A stretch of DNA of 11,665 nucleotides, from NCBI GenBank assembly GCA_900552705.1, contig USAX01000057.1:1-11665 (forward strand). The letters run 5' to 3'. The position numbers and the translations under genes are program-made. The stretch is from an uncultured Collinsella sp. (GTDB lineage: Bacteria > Actinomycetota > Coriobacteriia > Coriobacteriales > Coriobacteriaceae). Shown here in pieces: positions 1 to 7,377 of the stretch; within the stretch, counting starts at the first letter, position 1; each line of letters begins with the position of its first letter. The notes below the pieces were generated by a model. It searched no databases. It saw only the letters and a program-made list of their open reading frames with translations, and was not told where the DNA came from.

Positions 1-62
1 AGCCCCATCGCGCCGAGAGTACTGCGGGGCCAGCCCGTGGGAGGCCAGGGCGCCGCTGACCG
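1..62 (+). rRNA. rrf: 5S ribosomal RNA, 3' part only
   Basis: The first 60 or so bases match the 3' half of bacterial 5S rRNA. They include AGCCCCATCGCGCCGAGAGTACTGC (loop A/helix IV-V region; written here only to identify it, positions 1-25), then GTGGGAGGCCAGGGCGCCGC at 37-56, which corresponds to the usual GTGGGAGAGTAGGACGCCGC end. About the first 55-60 bases of the gene lie upstream of the window. The mature 3' end is uncertain by several bases because the pairing 5' strand is not visible. It implies that an rRNA operon runs into the window from the left. Confidence 0.85.
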
Positions 63-97
63 GTGGACGGCACCGAGCCGTCATCGAGATTGAAGAA

Positions 98-128
98 GGG
101 GGAGGCCTCGCGGCCTCCCCCTTTTTTT
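98..128 (+). terminator. intrinsic terminator of the rRNA operon
   Basis: A perfect 10-bp stem, GGGGGAGGCC (98-107) against GGCCTCCCCC (112-121), encloses a 4-base loop and is followed directly by seven T residues (122-128). It sits about 36 bases after the 5S end, where an rRNA operon terminator is expected. Confidence 0.93.
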
Positions 129-178
129 GTATCTCGGGCAATTTGTCTCACATAGTAGCTGTGTTTTATAACCCTCGT

Positions 179-208
179 TTGTCGCATCTTCTGTGAACGG
201 GCTACAAT
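179..208 (+). promoter_or_regulatory. candidate sigma70-type promoter for the acpS operon
   Basis: A good -10 hexamer TACAAT lies at 203-208. A weaker -35 candidate TTGTCG (179-184) lies 18 bp upstream. Transcription would start near 215, giving a leader of about 23 nt before acpS. It is the only promoter-like sequence seen between the rRNA terminator and the operon. Confidence 0.5.
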
Positions 209-227
209 AACTTAGTCTGTGCGATAT

Positions 228-232
228 GGAGG
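228..232 (+). promoter_or_regulatory. ribosome binding site deciding the acpS start
   Basis: GGAGG lies 5 bases before the ATG at 238. An in-frame ATG at 226 overlaps this site and has no ribosome binding site of its own, so 238 is preferred. Confidence 0.8.
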
Positions 233-237
233 TGAAC

Positions 238-777
238 ATGGCTGAAGTTGGTATCGGCGTTGATATCGTCGAGATTTCCCGCATGAAATCAATTCTTGAA
301 AAGACGCCGTCGTTTGCTCGGCGTGTGTTTACCGAAGAAGAGCGTGCGTATTGCGATGCATCATCGCGTCCCGCTGCTCACTATGCGAGCCGCTTTGCTT
401 CGCGCGAGGCGGTGCTTAAAGCTCTCGGCACGGGTTTTAGTCAAGGCGTGGGTCGCAAGGATGTTTCGGTAACGCGTGATAAACTCGGCAAACCGAAGGC
501 GCTGCTTTCGGGCCGTGCTCTCGAGATCGCTCAAGAACTGGGTGTTGTTGAGGTCGCTCTTTCCATTACGCTTACGGGAGACTTGGCCGTTGCGAATGCC
601 ATCGCGATTACCGAAGATGCTCGGCCTAAGCCAAAAGATGAAAAGGTGAGCACCAAGAAACGCGTTGCGCAGACATTTAAAGAGGCTCGCTCTGTATTAG
701 ATGAGCTCGAGCAGCTGCAGAATTCAGCATTGACGGAGCACCTGGGCGATGCTTCGCAAGATACGCTAGGAGCATAG
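238..777 (+). CDS. acpS: holo-[acyl-carrier-protein] synthase (AcpS)
   Basis: Phosphopantetheinyl transferase that moves 4'-phosphopantetheine from CoA to apo-acyl carrier protein, switching on cytosolic fatty acid synthesis. The family signature is clear: GIGVDIVEI with the Mg-binding Asp9, ARRVFTEEE at about 28-36, and RFASREAVLKALGTGF with the second metal ligand Glu57. The C-terminal strand of the fold reads LSITLTGDLAVA. Many homologues have SxSH here; E. coli AcpS also lacks that His, so activity is probably intact. The protein is 179 residues, whereas AcpS is usually about 120-130. The extra 50 or so residues (from about 127) are charged and probably helical, with an RSVLDELEQLQ stretch, and are of unknown role. 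It is the first gene of the operon; its TAG stop abuts the ATG of nnr. Confidence 0.92.
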   Translation: MAEVGIGVDIVEISRMKSILEKTPSFARRVFTEEERAYCDASSRPAAHYASRFASREAVLKALGTGFSQGVGRKDVSVTRDKLGKPKALLSGRALEIAQELGVVEVALSITLTGDLAVANAIAITEDARPKPKDEKVSTKKRVAQTFKEARSVLDELEQLQNSALTEHLGDASQDTLGA

Positions 778-2394
778 ATGAAACCGGTTTTGAGTACCGA
801 AGAAGTCGTTCGTCTCGAGGATATCATCGAACGCGAAGGGACTTCGAAGGCCGAGCTTATGGAGCTAGCGGGTGAGTTTGCCGCTAACGAGGTCTTGAAG
901 CTCAATCCCGATCGGGTTCTCGTTTTGGTCGGTTTTGGTAATAATGGCGGCGACGGTTGGGTTGCGGCCGATATCCTGAGCCATAAGGGTGTGGACGTGG
1001 ATATCGTTTCTCCGGTTGAACCGGATGAGATTCCTGCTGCTCTGGCGCGTCACGTTGCTCGTCGTACTGCCGGCCGCGATGTGCACGTTTGCGTCGGCCC
1101 CTCGCGTGATGAACTCGAGGTTTTGATCGATAAGGCCGATGTTGTTGTCGATGCCATTTTTGGTACCGGTTTCCACGGGAATCTGCGTGCGCCGTTCTCC
1201 ATTTGGATTCCTACGGTCAATGAATGCGCCGATTGTGTCGTATCCATTGATGTCCCCTCGGGCCTGAATGCCGAGACGGGCGTTGTTGATGACGACTGCA
1301 TTCGTGCCGAGCGCACGGTGACGATGATTGCGCCCAAGATTGGTCTGTATAGCGCTGATGGTCCTGAGTATGCTGGCGATTTGATCTGCGGCAATCTTTA
1401 CGACCGTCTTGACGAGGTCATCGATGATGTCGACCACGCCGCCGAGATTGTCGAGCCCGGTGACTTAGTTGATTACTTTGCTCCGCTACCATCGAATATC
1501 GATAAGTATTCCCGTGGCTCCGTGCTTATTGTCGCCGGATCTGCGCAATATCCTGGTGCTGCCATTATGGCGGCCAAGTCTGCAGCTCGCGCGGGTGCTG
1601 GTTACGTGGCAGTCGCGGCTCCTGACGCCTGCGCCAATCTCATTCGCATGGCACTTCCTTCGATTCCGGTCTTTGCTATTCCGTCTGATTCCCGCGGCTC
1701 CTTTGGCGCCGCCGCGCGCATGACGGTGTGCGAGATCGCAAAGAAGTACAGCTGCGTGCTGTGCGGTCCCGGTATGACGACGTCTGCCGGCGCTATGCAG
1801 GTGGTTTCGGGCTTGCTCGAGCTTGATGTACCGCTAATTTTGGACGCCGATGCACTCAACTGCCTTGCTAAGATTGCCATTGACGGTATTGATAGTAACC
1901 CCGAGATGTATCGCCGCGAGCAGCCGTTGGTTATGACGCCGCACTATCGTGAGCTTTCGCGTCTGGTTGCCGGTGACGAGGTGAACGACCTTGGTACCGC
2001 GATTGGGGCCGCGCAGAAGGTTGTTTGGGCTGCAGGCTCCGACAATCTGGTGGTCATTGCCAAGGGGCCGACGACGGCTATCTGTGGTGTTGAGCGCGTG
2101 CTGCTGCCACTCTCGGGTCCGGCTTCTCTGGCAACTGCCGGTTCGGGTGATGTTCTGGCGGGTATTTTGGCCGGCACGCTTGCCACCATGCGCGACGAGA
2201 TGGATCGTTGGGAGTTGCTGTATTCGTACGCTGTCGCACTTCACAGCTACGCCGGTTTTGCCGCGGCGACGGAGTATGGTGAGAAGAGCGTTATCGCAAC
2301 CGATCTTATCGACTTGATCGGTCCTGCCATGGAGCTGGCGGCAAAGGATGCGCTCGAAGATCTGGGAATCATGGACGAAGGGTCGGATGACTAA
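778..2394 (+). CDS. nnr: bifunctional NAD(P)H-hydrate epimerase / ADP-dependent NAD(P)H-hydrate dehydratase
   Basis: Repairs NADHX and NADPHX, the hydrated forms of damaged nicotinamide cofactors. The N-terminal YjeF_N epimerase domain (about 1-215) carries GFGNNGGDG (52-60), DAIFGTGFHG starting at Asp125, and DVPSG starting at Asp158. The C-terminal ribokinase-like dehydratase domain (about 230-530) carries a glycine-rich strand at VAGS (about 252-255), LDADALN, TPHYREL (387-393), KGPTT and AGSGDVLAG with Asp458; GSGD replaces the commoner GTGD. The length of 538 residues fits the bifunctional form. AGGAG at 768-772, inside the end of acpS, sits 5 bases before the ATG, so translation is probably coupled. 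It lies between acpS and alr, an order seen in other Gram-positive bacteria. Confidence 0.95.
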   Translation: MKPVLSTEEVVRLEDIIEREGTSKAELMELAGEFAANEVLKLNPDRVLVLVGFGNNGGDGWVAADILSHKGVDVDIVSPVEPDEIPAALARHVARRTAGRDVHVCVGPSRDELEVLIDKADVVVDAIFGTGFHGNLRAPFSIWIPTVNECADCVVSIDVPSGLNAETGVVDDDCIRAERTVTMIAPKIGLYSADGPEYAGDLICGNLYDRLDEVIDDVDHAAEIVEPGDLVDYFAPLPSNIDKYSRGSVLIVAGSAQYPGAAIMAAKSAARAGAGYVAVAAPDACANLIRMALPSIPVFAIPSDSRGSFGAAARMTVCEIAKKYSCVLCGPGMTTSAGAMQVVSGLLELDVPLILDADALNCLAKIAIDGIDSNPEMYRREQPLVMTPHYRELSRLVAGDEVNDLGTAIGAAQKVVWAAGSDNLVVIAKGPTTAICGVERVLLPLSGPASLATAGSGDVLAGILAGTLATMRDEMDRWELLYSYAVALHSYAGFAAATEYGEKSVIATDLIDLIGPAMELAAKDALEDLGIMDEGSDD

Positions 2395-2396
2395 TC

Positions 2397-3542
2397 ATGA
2401 ATAAAGCCGATTTGACGCGCTGGTCCTGGGTCGAGATCGACCGCGGGGCGCTCCGTCGCAACACGAGGGCCTATAAGAACTTGTTGAATCCGCGTCAGCG
2501 CCTGTGCTGCGTGGTCAAGGCCGATGCTTATGGTCATGGAGCTGTTGAGTGCGCCAAGATCATGTATTCGGCCGGTGCCGACATGTTTGCCGTGGCGACG
2601 GTTAACGAGGGCGTTGAGCTCCGACAGGGCGGGATTACGAAACCCATCCTCATCCTAAGCGAGCCGCCTATCGAGGCCATTCCGACGTTGCTCGAGTTTG
2701 ATATCATGCCCTCGGTCTATACGTCTGACTTTGCTCTTGCGTATGGCGAATGTGCCGTCGCGGCGGGCAAGGTGGGCAAGTATCATCTCGCCATCGAGAC
2801 GGGCATGAACCGCATTGGCGTACATTACACGCAGGTGCTCGACTTTGTCCGCGGTATTAATTTCCATCGCGGTATTCAGTGCGACGGCGTATTTACGCAC
2901 TTCGCCACGGCCGATGAACCTTCGGGCTGGGACTACAAACTGCAGTGTCAGCGCTTTACCGAGGCCGTTCAGGCCATTAAGGATGCGGGCTTTGAGTGCG
3001 GTATCGTGCACTGCGCCAACACGCCGTCCTCGATGCTCGACCCCTCGATGCATTTTGATATGATTCGCGCCGGCGTTGGCTTGTATGGCATGCAGCCGTG
3101 CGAGCTGAGTGGCCGCGTGATGCAGCTCGATCCCGTTATGAGCGTCCATGCGCGCGTGACGCGCGTGGCACACCCTGCGATGGGCGAGGGCGTGGGCTAC
3201 GGTTTTACCTACCGCGTACCGCGTACGCGCGTTCAGATCTGCACGCTGCCGATCGGTTATGCCGATGGCCTATCGCGTACGCTTTCCAATCGTATGGACG
3301 TGCTGTATCGCGGCGAGCGCGTGCATCAGGTTGGCAATATCTGCATGGACCAGTTTATGGTCGCCATTCAGTCCAACCCGGCACACGAGATTCCCGAGGC
3401 CGAGTATGGTGACGAGATGATCATTGTCGGCCGCGATGGCGACGCCGAGATCACTATGGACGAGATGGCGCGCCTACGCGGCACGATTAATTACGAGGTC
3501 GCTTGCGGCTTTGGCATGCGTCTCGACAAGGTCTACGTGTAG
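2397..3542 (+). CDS. alr: alanine racemase (PLP-dependent)
   Basis: Interconverts L- and D-alanine, supplying D-Ala for peptidoglycan. This is a fold-type III PLP enzyme of 381 residues, the usual length. The PLP-binding lysine is Lys41 in VVKADAYGHG. IETGMNRIG (133-141) carries Arg139, expected to contact the cofactor region. The catalytic tyrosine from the other subunit is Tyr268 in GVGYGFTY, where many homologues have SYG. IGYADG and ICMDQ follow in the beta-rich C-terminal domain. The start lies 2 bases after the nnr stop. The only Shine-Dalgarno-like match is GAAGGG at about 2377-2382, rather far away, so the gene may depend on translational coupling to nnr. Confidence 0.97.
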   Translation: MNKADLTRWSWVEIDRGALRRNTRAYKNLLNPRQRLCCVVKADAYGHGAVECAKIMYSAGADMFAVATVNEGVELRQGGITKPILILSEPPIEAIPTLLEFDIMPSVYTSDFALAYGECAVAAGKVGKYHLAIETGMNRIGVHYTQVLDFVRGINFHRGIQCDGVFTHFATADEPSGWDYKLQCQRFTEAVQAIKDAGFECGIVHCANTPSSMLDPSMHFDMIRAGVGLYGMQPCELSGRVMQLDPVMSVHARVTRVAHPAMGEGVGYGFTYRVPRTRVQICTLPIGYADGLSRTLSNRMDVLYRGERVHQVGNICMDQFMVAIQSNPAHEIPEAEYGDEMIIVGRDGDAEITMDEMARLRGTINYEVACGFGMRLDKVYV

Positions 3543-3545
3543 GAG
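3541..3545 (+). promoter_or_regulatory. ribosome binding site fixing the uracil-DNA glycosylase start
   Basis: AGGAG overlaps the last two bases of the alr TAG stop and lies 5 bases before the ATG at 3551. An earlier in-frame ATG at 3503 would overlap alr by 40 bases and lacks such a site. Confidence 0.8.
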
Positions 3546-3550
3546 CCGCT

Positions 3551-4171
3551 ATGGGCGTCATGCACATCCCCGGCCATACCCATCAGGCACCACGTGAGGT
3601 CGCACTCGAGGAAATTGAGGCCGTTCTGGGCGATTGTCACCTCTGCCAGCTCTACCAGTCGCGTCACAATATCGTGTTTGGCGTGGGAAACCCCCGCGCT
3701 CGCGTGATGTTTATTGGCGAGGCGCCGGGCCGCAATGAGGATTTGCAGGGCGAGCCCTTTGTGGGGGCGGCAGGCGAGGACCTCAACGGCATTTTGTCGC
3801 TGGCGGGGCTCAAACGCGAAGACGTCTACATTGCCAACGTGCTTAAGTGCCGCCCGCCGGGAAACCGCAATCCGCGCCCCGAGGAAGTGCTGGCTTGCTC
3901 ACCGTTTTTGCGCGAGCAGATTCGAAGCATCTGGCCCGATATCATCGTGACGCTCGGCAACCCCGCAACGCACTTTGTGCTCAAGACCGAGATCGGCATT
4001 ACCAAGCTGCGCGGCAGGTTCCATCAGATGGGGCACTTTGTGGTGATGCCCACTTTCCATCCGGCAGCAGCGCTACGCAATCCGGCGTGGCAGGAGCTGC
4101 TGGAGGAAGACTTTAAGATGCTGGGCGACTATCTGGAGCGACATCCCGCGCCAGAGGACGCCTCGGAATAA
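3551..4171 (+). CDS. uracil-DNA glycosylase, family 4 (Fe-S type)
   Basis: Removes uracil from DNA as the first step of base excision repair. The 206-residue protein has the family 4 hallmarks. Four cysteines, Cys29 and Cys32 (CHLC), Cys100 (NVLKCRPPGNRNP) and Cys116 (VLACSPF), are spaced to bind a 4Fe-4S cluster. Motif A reads GEAPGRNEDLQGEPFVG from about 56, followed by AG in the substrate-binding loop. Motif B contains FHPAAAL with His170. The start at 3551 is set by the AGGAG that overlaps the alr stop. The gene ends in tandem stops, TAATAA (4169-4174). It sits inside a metabolic and tRNA-modification operon, so it is probably co-transcribed rather than under DNA-damage control; no LexA-type operator was seen. 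Confidence 0.95.
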   Translation: MGVMHIPGHTHQAPREVALEEIEAVLGDCHLCQLYQSRHNIVFGVGNPRARVMFIGEAPGRNEDLQGEPFVGAAGEDLNGILSLAGLKREDVYIANVLKCRPPGNRNPRPEEVLACSPFLREQIRSIWPDIIVTLGNPATHFVLKTEIGITKLRGRFHQMGHFVVMPTFHPAAALRNPAWQELLEEDFKMLGDYLERHPAPEDASE

Positions 4172-4183
4172 TAAGGAGCATGT

Positions 4184-4690
4184 ATGTCCCTGGAGCGCCT
4201 GGGGGTAGGTATTTACAAAACGACTTGCGCTGCCGATACGGAGTACTTTGGCGAGCTAATTGCACCGTGCCTTGAGGACGGCGATGTGCTCATCCTGACC
4301 GGTGGCCTGGGAGTGGGCAAAACTCACTTTACCAAGGGCGTCTCGCGCGGGCTGGGCGATGGGCATATGGTTACGAGCCCTACGTTCGCGCTCATGGCCG
4401 TTCACGATCAAGGTCGTATTCCGCTGTTTCACTTTGATCTATACCGCCTGGAGCATGCCTACGAGCTCGAGGATACGGGCATTTTCGATGTGCTGGGCTA
4501 TGAGGGTGCTTGCCTGCTGGAATGGGGCGAACAATTCCAGGACGAGCTGACGGATGAGTATCTTTCGGTGACGCTCAGGCGTGATGAGGGCGACAGCGAC
4601 GTGCGAACGATAACGCTCGAGGCGCACGGTGACCGCGCAATGGAGCTTTCCCATTTGATTGATAAGGCTGTACAAGATGAGCTTGCATAA
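4184..4690 (+). CDS. tsaE: tRNA threonylcarbamoyladenosine biosynthesis ATPase TsaE
   Basis: ATPase that drives the TsaB-TsaD complex through its cycle during synthesis of t6A at position 37 of ANN-decoding tRNAs. Visible motifs are Walker A GGLGVGKT (40-47, Lys46 and Thr47), the family motif SPTF (65-68), HFDLYRL (83-89) and LEWGE (112-116). Its 168 residues are near the family norm of about 150-165. AAGGAG at 4173-4178 lies 5 bases before the ATG at 4184; an ATG at 4180 is out of frame. The 3' end overlaps the next gene, which encodes its partner proteins, by 14 bases. This is consistent with coupled translation. Confidence 0.95.
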   Translation: MSLERLGVGIYKTTCAADTEYFGELIAPCLEDGDVLILTGGLGVGKTHFTKGVSRGLGDGHMVTSPTFALMAVHDQGRIPLFHFDLYRLEHAYELEDTGIFDVLGYEGACLLEWGEQFQDELTDEYLSVTLRRDEGDSDVRTITLEAHGDRAMELSHLIDKAVQDELA

Positions 4691-7061
4691 CGACAACGCG
4701 CTGGTGGTGGCGCTCGATACCTCGACCGACATGCTTGCCTGCGCGGCAAGATGGATTGATGGGCAGACGGGCGAGACGAAGCTCGTGAGTGGCGACCACA
4801 TGTGTCGCCGTCACGCCAACGTTGAGCTCGTGAATACCGTTGATGGCGTGCTGGCTCAAGCCGGTCTGGATCGCAGCGATGTTGGTTGCTACGTGGTCGG
4901 CCGCGGCCCGGGGTCGTTTACGGGTGTGCGCATCGGCATCTCCACTGCCAAGGGCCTCGCGCGTGGTGCCAATGTTCCGCTACTGGGCGTGTCGACGCTC
5001 GATGCTTGCGCTTGGACGGCGTGGAAGGCTGGCGTGCGCGGCAAGCTTGGTATCTTGGCCGATGCTATGCGCGGTGAGGTATATCCGGCGCTGTATATGC
5101 TGGTCGATGAGGGCCCCGAGCGTCAATTTGAGCGCGAACACGTGGTCAAGGCCGCCGTGGCGCTCGATGAGTGGCGCCGAGCAGCGGACTGGGACCAGGT
5201 TCAGCTGACCGGTGACGGTCTCGTGCGCTATGGCAAGCTGCTGGGTGAGGACGAGACCGTCCGCTGCGTGGAGCGCGACCTGTGGTGGCCTTCGGGCGAG
5301 GGCTTGCTGCTCGCGCACGCTGCGGGTGACGGCGATCCGGCTCGCGTCCTGCCGATTTACACGCGCCTTTCGGATGCCGAGGAAAACGAGCGCAAGCGTC
5401 TTGGTCTTGCTGAGAGTGCACAGAGCGAAATTACGGGCGTTGCCGATGAGCTCGCCGGTCGTCATCTGCAGTTCCGTCCCATGGGCGCGGCGGATGCCGA
5501 GGGCGCGAGCGCGCTAGAGGCTGCCTGCTTTGAAGGTGCCGGACACAAGGCGTGGACGCCGGGCATGTTCCTGTCCGAACTGGGCGAGGACGTCGCTGCG
5601 CCGCGTAGTTGGTGGGTGGCACACGACGACGGCAAGCTGCTGGGCCTTGCCGGCGGTATGGTCGTGGACGGTGATGTGCAGATTCTGGATGTCGCCGTCG
5701 ACCCGGCACATCGCCGTGAGGGCATTGCCCGCAAGCTGCTGTCGCACGTGAGCTATGATGCCCAGATGCTCGGCTGCACTACGGCTTCGCTCGAGGTCGA
5801 GGACGGTAACGAGGGAGCGACCGCGCTTTATAACGCTCTGGGCTTTACCGAGGCTGGCCGTCGCCGCGGCTACTATGGTGCCGGCAAGGACGCCATCGTC
5901 ATGACGGCTCCGCTGCCCCTGGTGCTTCCGGTCGACAATGCTTCGCCCGAGCCGACGGCGGCAGAGCAGCGCGTATGGCCGCTGCCTGCGCCTGGGCGCT
6001 CCGAGGGGGAGCGTGCCGAAATTGAGCGCCGCCGCCTAGTGCTCGCTATCGAGAGCTCCTGCGACGAGACGGCCGTGGCGATTATCGATGCGGATGGCAA
6101 TATGCTGGCCAACCAGGTGTCGACACAGATTGATTTTCATGCCCGCTTTGGCGGCGTGGTGCCCGAGATCGCCTCGCGCAAACACGTTGAGGTGATTGTG
6201 AGTGTCGTGGATGCGGCGCTCGAGGATGCCGCAGCATCGCTTGGTCTTGAGGGCGGAGCCATCGCGCCGAGCGAACTCGCCGCTGTTGGCGTGACACAGG
6301 GTCCGGGCCTGGTGGGTGCTCTGGTAGTGGGCGTCGCCTTCGCCAAGGGCTTTGCCTATGCCGCCGGTAAACCGCTCGTGTGCGTCAACCATCTGGAGGG
6401 CCATCTGTTCGCCAATCTGCTGGCGCAGCCCGATCTCAGGCCGCCGTTTATCTTCACGCTCGTCTCGGGCGGTCATACCATGCTCGTGCACGTGAAGGCA
6501 TGGGGCGACTACGAGGTGCTTGGTGAGACACTCGACGATGCTGTGGGCGAGGCCTTCGACAAGGTAGCCAAGGCGTTGGGTCTGGGCTATCCCGGTGGCC
6601 CCATCATCTCCAAGCTGGCCGAGACGGGCAACCCCAAGGCGATCGATTTTCCTCGCGCGCTTAACAGCAGGGGAGACTATCGTTTCTCGCTTTCGGGTCT
6701 TAAAACGGCCGTGACGCTCTACATCGAGCAGGAGACCAAGGCCGGGCGCACGATTCACCTGCCCGATCTGGCGGCTTCGTTTGAGGCAGCCGTCTTTGAC
6801 GTTCAGTACAAGAAGGCCAAAAACGCCCTGCATGCCACCGGATGCAAGGAATACTGCATCGGCGGCGGCGTCTCGGCTAATCCGCATCTGCGCGAGATGA
6901 TGATCAAGAAGCTTGGGCGTCAGGGGATCCGCGTAACGGTGCCACCGCTTTCGGCGTGCACCGACAACGCCGCCATGATCGCAGAGGTTGCTCGCCGTAA
7001 ATTCGACCGAGGAGAAATCTCGCCGTTCGACGTCGATGCCGATCCGAACATGACGCTGTAG
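4677..7061 (+). CDS. tsaB-rimI-tsaD: TsaB-RimI-TsaD fusion: t6A synthesis and ribosomal S18 N-acetyltransferase in one chain
   Basis: One 794-residue chain joins three enzymes that are usually separate. TsaB (about 1-250) has ALDTSTD and GRGPGSFTGVRIG (75-87), the dimerization surface for TsaD. The RimI-like GNAT domain (about 264-415) has the acetyl-CoA loop RREGIA (346-351) and the LYNALGF motif. A linker rich in Pro, Glu and Arg (about 416-453) leads to full-length TsaD (454-794), which transfers threonylcarbamoyl to A37 of tRNA. TsaD begins LVLAIESSCDETA; its metal ligands are His572 and His576 (NHLEGH) and Asp763 (CTDNAAM), with SGGHT between them. No stop or frameshift interrupts the domains. 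ATG 4677 was chosen over an in-frame TTG at 4659 because AAGG at 4664-4667 precedes it. Upstream tsaE supplies the ATPase; TsaC is not in the window. Confidence 0.94.
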   Translation: MSLHNDNALVVALDTSTDMLACAARWIDGQTGETKLVSGDHMCRRHANVELVNTVDGVLAQAGLDRSDVGCYVVGRGPGSFTGVRIGISTAKGLARGANVPLLGVSTLDACAWTAWKAGVRGKLGILADAMRGEVYPALYMLVDEGPERQFEREHVVKAAVALDEWRRAADWDQVQLTGDGLVRYGKLLGEDETVRCVERDLWWPSGEGLLLAHAAGDGDPARVLPIYTRLSDAEENERKRLGLAESAQSEITGVADELAGRHLQFRPMGAADAEGASALEAACFEGAGHKAWTPGMFLSELGEDVAAPRSWWVAHDDGKLLGLAGGMVVDGDVQILDVAVDPAHRREGIARKLLSHVSYDAQMLGCTTASLEVEDGNEGATALYNALGFTEAGRRRGYYGAGKDAIVMTAPLPLVLPVDNASPEPTAAEQRVWPLPAPGRSEGERAEIERRRLVLAIESSCDETAVAIIDADGNMLANQVSTQIDFHARFGGVVPEIASRKHVEVIVSVVDAALEDAAASLGLEGGAIAPSELAAVGVTQGPGLVGALVVGVAFAKGFAYAAGKPLVCVNHLEGHLFANLLAQPDLRPPFIFTLVSGGHTMLVHVKAWGDYEVLGETLDDAVGEAFDKVAKALGLGYPGGPIISKLAETGNPKAIDFPRALNSRGDYRFSLSGLKTAVTLYIEQETKAGRTIHLPDLAASFEAAVFDVQYKKAKNALHATGCKEYCIGGGVSANPHLREMMIKKLGRQGIRVTVPPLSACTDNAAMIAEVARRKFDRGEISPFDVDADPNMTL

Positions 7062-7073
7062 TCGTACGGGTGC

Positions 7074-7103
7074 GGTCCCCGGGCAGCGCCGGGGACCTTT
7101 CTG
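7074..7103 (+). terminator. intrinsic terminator of the acpS-tsaD operon
   Basis: A perfect 9-bp stem, GGTCCCCGG (7074-7082) against CCGGGGACC (7089-7097), encloses a 6-base loop and is followed by TTTCTGT. It lies 12 bases after the stop of the fusion gene. The T-tract is short and interrupted, so readthrough is possible. Confidence 0.85.
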
Positions 7104-7205
7104 TATCGATATAGCTTCTGAGTTGGATTGGCGTCGACAACGTCCAGCAAGGTTAACAAGCCAGCGTCGAATTTTCGGCGTTCTTTAGCTGAAAGAAAAA
7201 GTTGG

Positions 7206-7228
7206 TGTGCGGAGCTTTGCTCCGCACA
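7206..7228. repeat. perfect 10-bp inverted repeat with 3-base loop
   Basis: TGTGCGGAGC (7206-7215) is the exact reverse complement of GCTCCGCACA (7219-7228), with TTT between. Only ATTT follows on the plus strand, and CAACTTTTTC follows on the minus strand, so it might work as a weak terminator on the minus strand. It is about 100 bases from the nearest gene and already has a stronger plus-strand terminator upstream, so a repeat element is equally likely. Confidence 0.6.
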
Positions 7229-7241
7229 TTTGGGATGGGAG

Positions 7242-7278
7242 CTCCTCGGCGGCAGGCGCCCGCCCCGCCCCCGAGGGG
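7242..7278. repeat. GC-rich inverted repeat
   Basis: CTCCTCGG (7242-7249) pairs with CCGAGGGG (7271-7278), with one G-U pair, around a 21-base loop that is itself GC-rich (GGCG and CGCC segments). No T-tract follows, so it is not a terminator. It lies 13 bases after the previous inverted repeat, and the two may belong to one element. Confidence 0.45.
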
Positions 7279-7339
7279 CATCTCTCAAGCAAAAACTGTC
7301 GTTCGGTAAAGTCCGAGGTCAGTGGCGTTTTATAACGAG

Positions 7340-7358
7340 AAATTCAAAAGAATTTGAA
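7340..7358. promoter_or_regulatory. overlapping AT-rich palindromes upstream of the cstA promoter
   Basis: AAATTC (7340-7345) with GAATTT (7350-7355), and TTCAAA (7343-7348) with TTTGAA (7353-7358), form two interleaved inverted repeats. They end about 20 bases before the -35 box. This could be a regulator site or an AT-rich UP-like element; no specific regulator is recognised. Confidence 0.3.
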
Positions 7359-7377
7359 AATCCATTACAAATTTGCG

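Larger units (their letters stand above)
7104..7377. other. intergenic stretch without a convincing gene
   Basis: No open frame here has family motifs or a credible ribosome binding site. The frames open across 7128-7391 (plus) and 6920-7288 (minus) end in unrelated neighbouring sequence and look incidental. The stretch contains two strong inverted repeats (7206-7228 and 7242-7278), listed separately. From about 7320 it becomes AT-rich as it approaches the cstA promoter. It could be a remnant of a dispersed repeat or of a lost gene; the sequence alone does not decide. Confidence 0.6.

Noticed and set aside
3503..3550. Longer N-terminus for the uracil-DNA glycosylase
   Set aside because: It would overlap alr by 40 bases. 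The AGGAG at 3541-3545 and the family's usual length support ATG 3551.
6036..6887. 283-residue minus-strand open frame inside the TsaD domain
   Set aside because: It lies antisense to clearly conserved TsaD motifs, and the translation shows no recognisable domain.
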